Assembly: GCA_029266015.1 (NCBI GenBank)
Contig: JAJUFK010000124.1
Span: 1-6,928, forward strand
Direction of reading: 5' to 3'
Source: Bacteroidota bacterium
GTDB taxonomy: Bacteria; Bacteroidota; Bacteroidia; Bacteroidales; UBA1715
DNA: 6,928 bases
Below, in pieces: positions 6,862 to 6,928 of the stretch (positions within the stretch are counted from its first letter, which is position 1; each line of letters opens with the position of its first letter). The translations under genes were made by a program, and so were the position numbers. The notes beneath the pieces are model-generated. The model saw nothing but the letters and a program-made list of their open reading frames with translations, did not search any database and was not told the origin of the DNA.

Positions 6862-6928
6862 TTATTTTGAAAGCCATAATTCCGGATCAAGTTTTTGTAA
6901 TTCTTTCCAAATTTGTAATTGTAAAACC
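6862..6928 (-). CDS. C-terminal end of an unidentified protein (cut by right window edge)
   Basis: The minus strand reads open from the right edge (first complete codon at 6927) for 21 codons to a TAA at 6864-6862, ending WKELQKLDPELWLSK. This looks like a charged amphipathic helix and I do not recognise the family. The stop directly abuts the ATG of the DUF4175 gene, a junction typical of genes in one operon, which is the main reason to treat it as coding. Of the other two minus-strand frames, one hits a stop within the stretch and the other runs out of frame into the DUF4175 gene. With so few codons the call is tentative. Confidence 0.5.
   Translation of the reverse strand, partial: VLQLQIWKELQKLDPELWLSK

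Overview
This AT-rich window (by eye roughly 30% G+C) comes from a bacterium, most likely a low-GC member of the Bacteroidota. Three things point there: a large DUF4175-type membrane protein, a family I know mainly from that phylum; a YbeY whose zinc site ends in GYQD rather than GYDH, the form I associate with Bacteroidota; and start codons with almost no Shine-Dalgarno sequence. All recognisable genes lie on the minus strand, so transcription runs from the right end of the window to the left.

In order of transcription the window holds: the last 21 codons of an unidentified gene (right edge to 6862); a 1105-residue DUF4175-family membrane protein with three N-terminal membrane helices, a beta-rich middle, a long coiled coil and a Met/Gln-rich tract (6861 to 3544); a small RsbW/HATPase_c_2-type ATP-binding protein (re-started here at 3510, ending 3118); ybeY, an rRNA-maturation endoribonuclease (3118 to 2699); mnmG, the FAD subunit of the tRNA wobble-uridine modification enzyme (2686 to 824); and the first 248 codons of an M16 (insulinase-type) zinc peptidase, cut by the left edge (745 to 1). 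From the right edge to mnmG the junctions are very short (0, 33, -1 and 12 nt), which fits one transcription unit. To my knowledge the order DUF4175 - ATPase - ybeY - mnmG recurs in Bacteroidota.

The only sizeable gap (746-823, 78 bp, between mnmG and the peptidase gene) holds the most notable signal. It contains two 16-bp sequences matching the chromosomal parS centromere consensus TGTTNCACGTGNAACA. One is a perfect palindrome, and the centres are 36 bp apart. Because mnmG (gidA) lies near oriC in many bacteria, this gap is a plausible ParB loading site. No DnaA-box cluster or parA/parB gene is visible, so closeness to the origin is an inference.

I saw no tRNA or rRNA gene, CRISPR array, insertion sequence, prophage gene or convincing terminator. 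Most of the window is conserved housekeeping sequence. The parts that are functionally open are the DUF4175 protein, its ATPase partner and the parS pair. I found no clear sign of a wholly new system.
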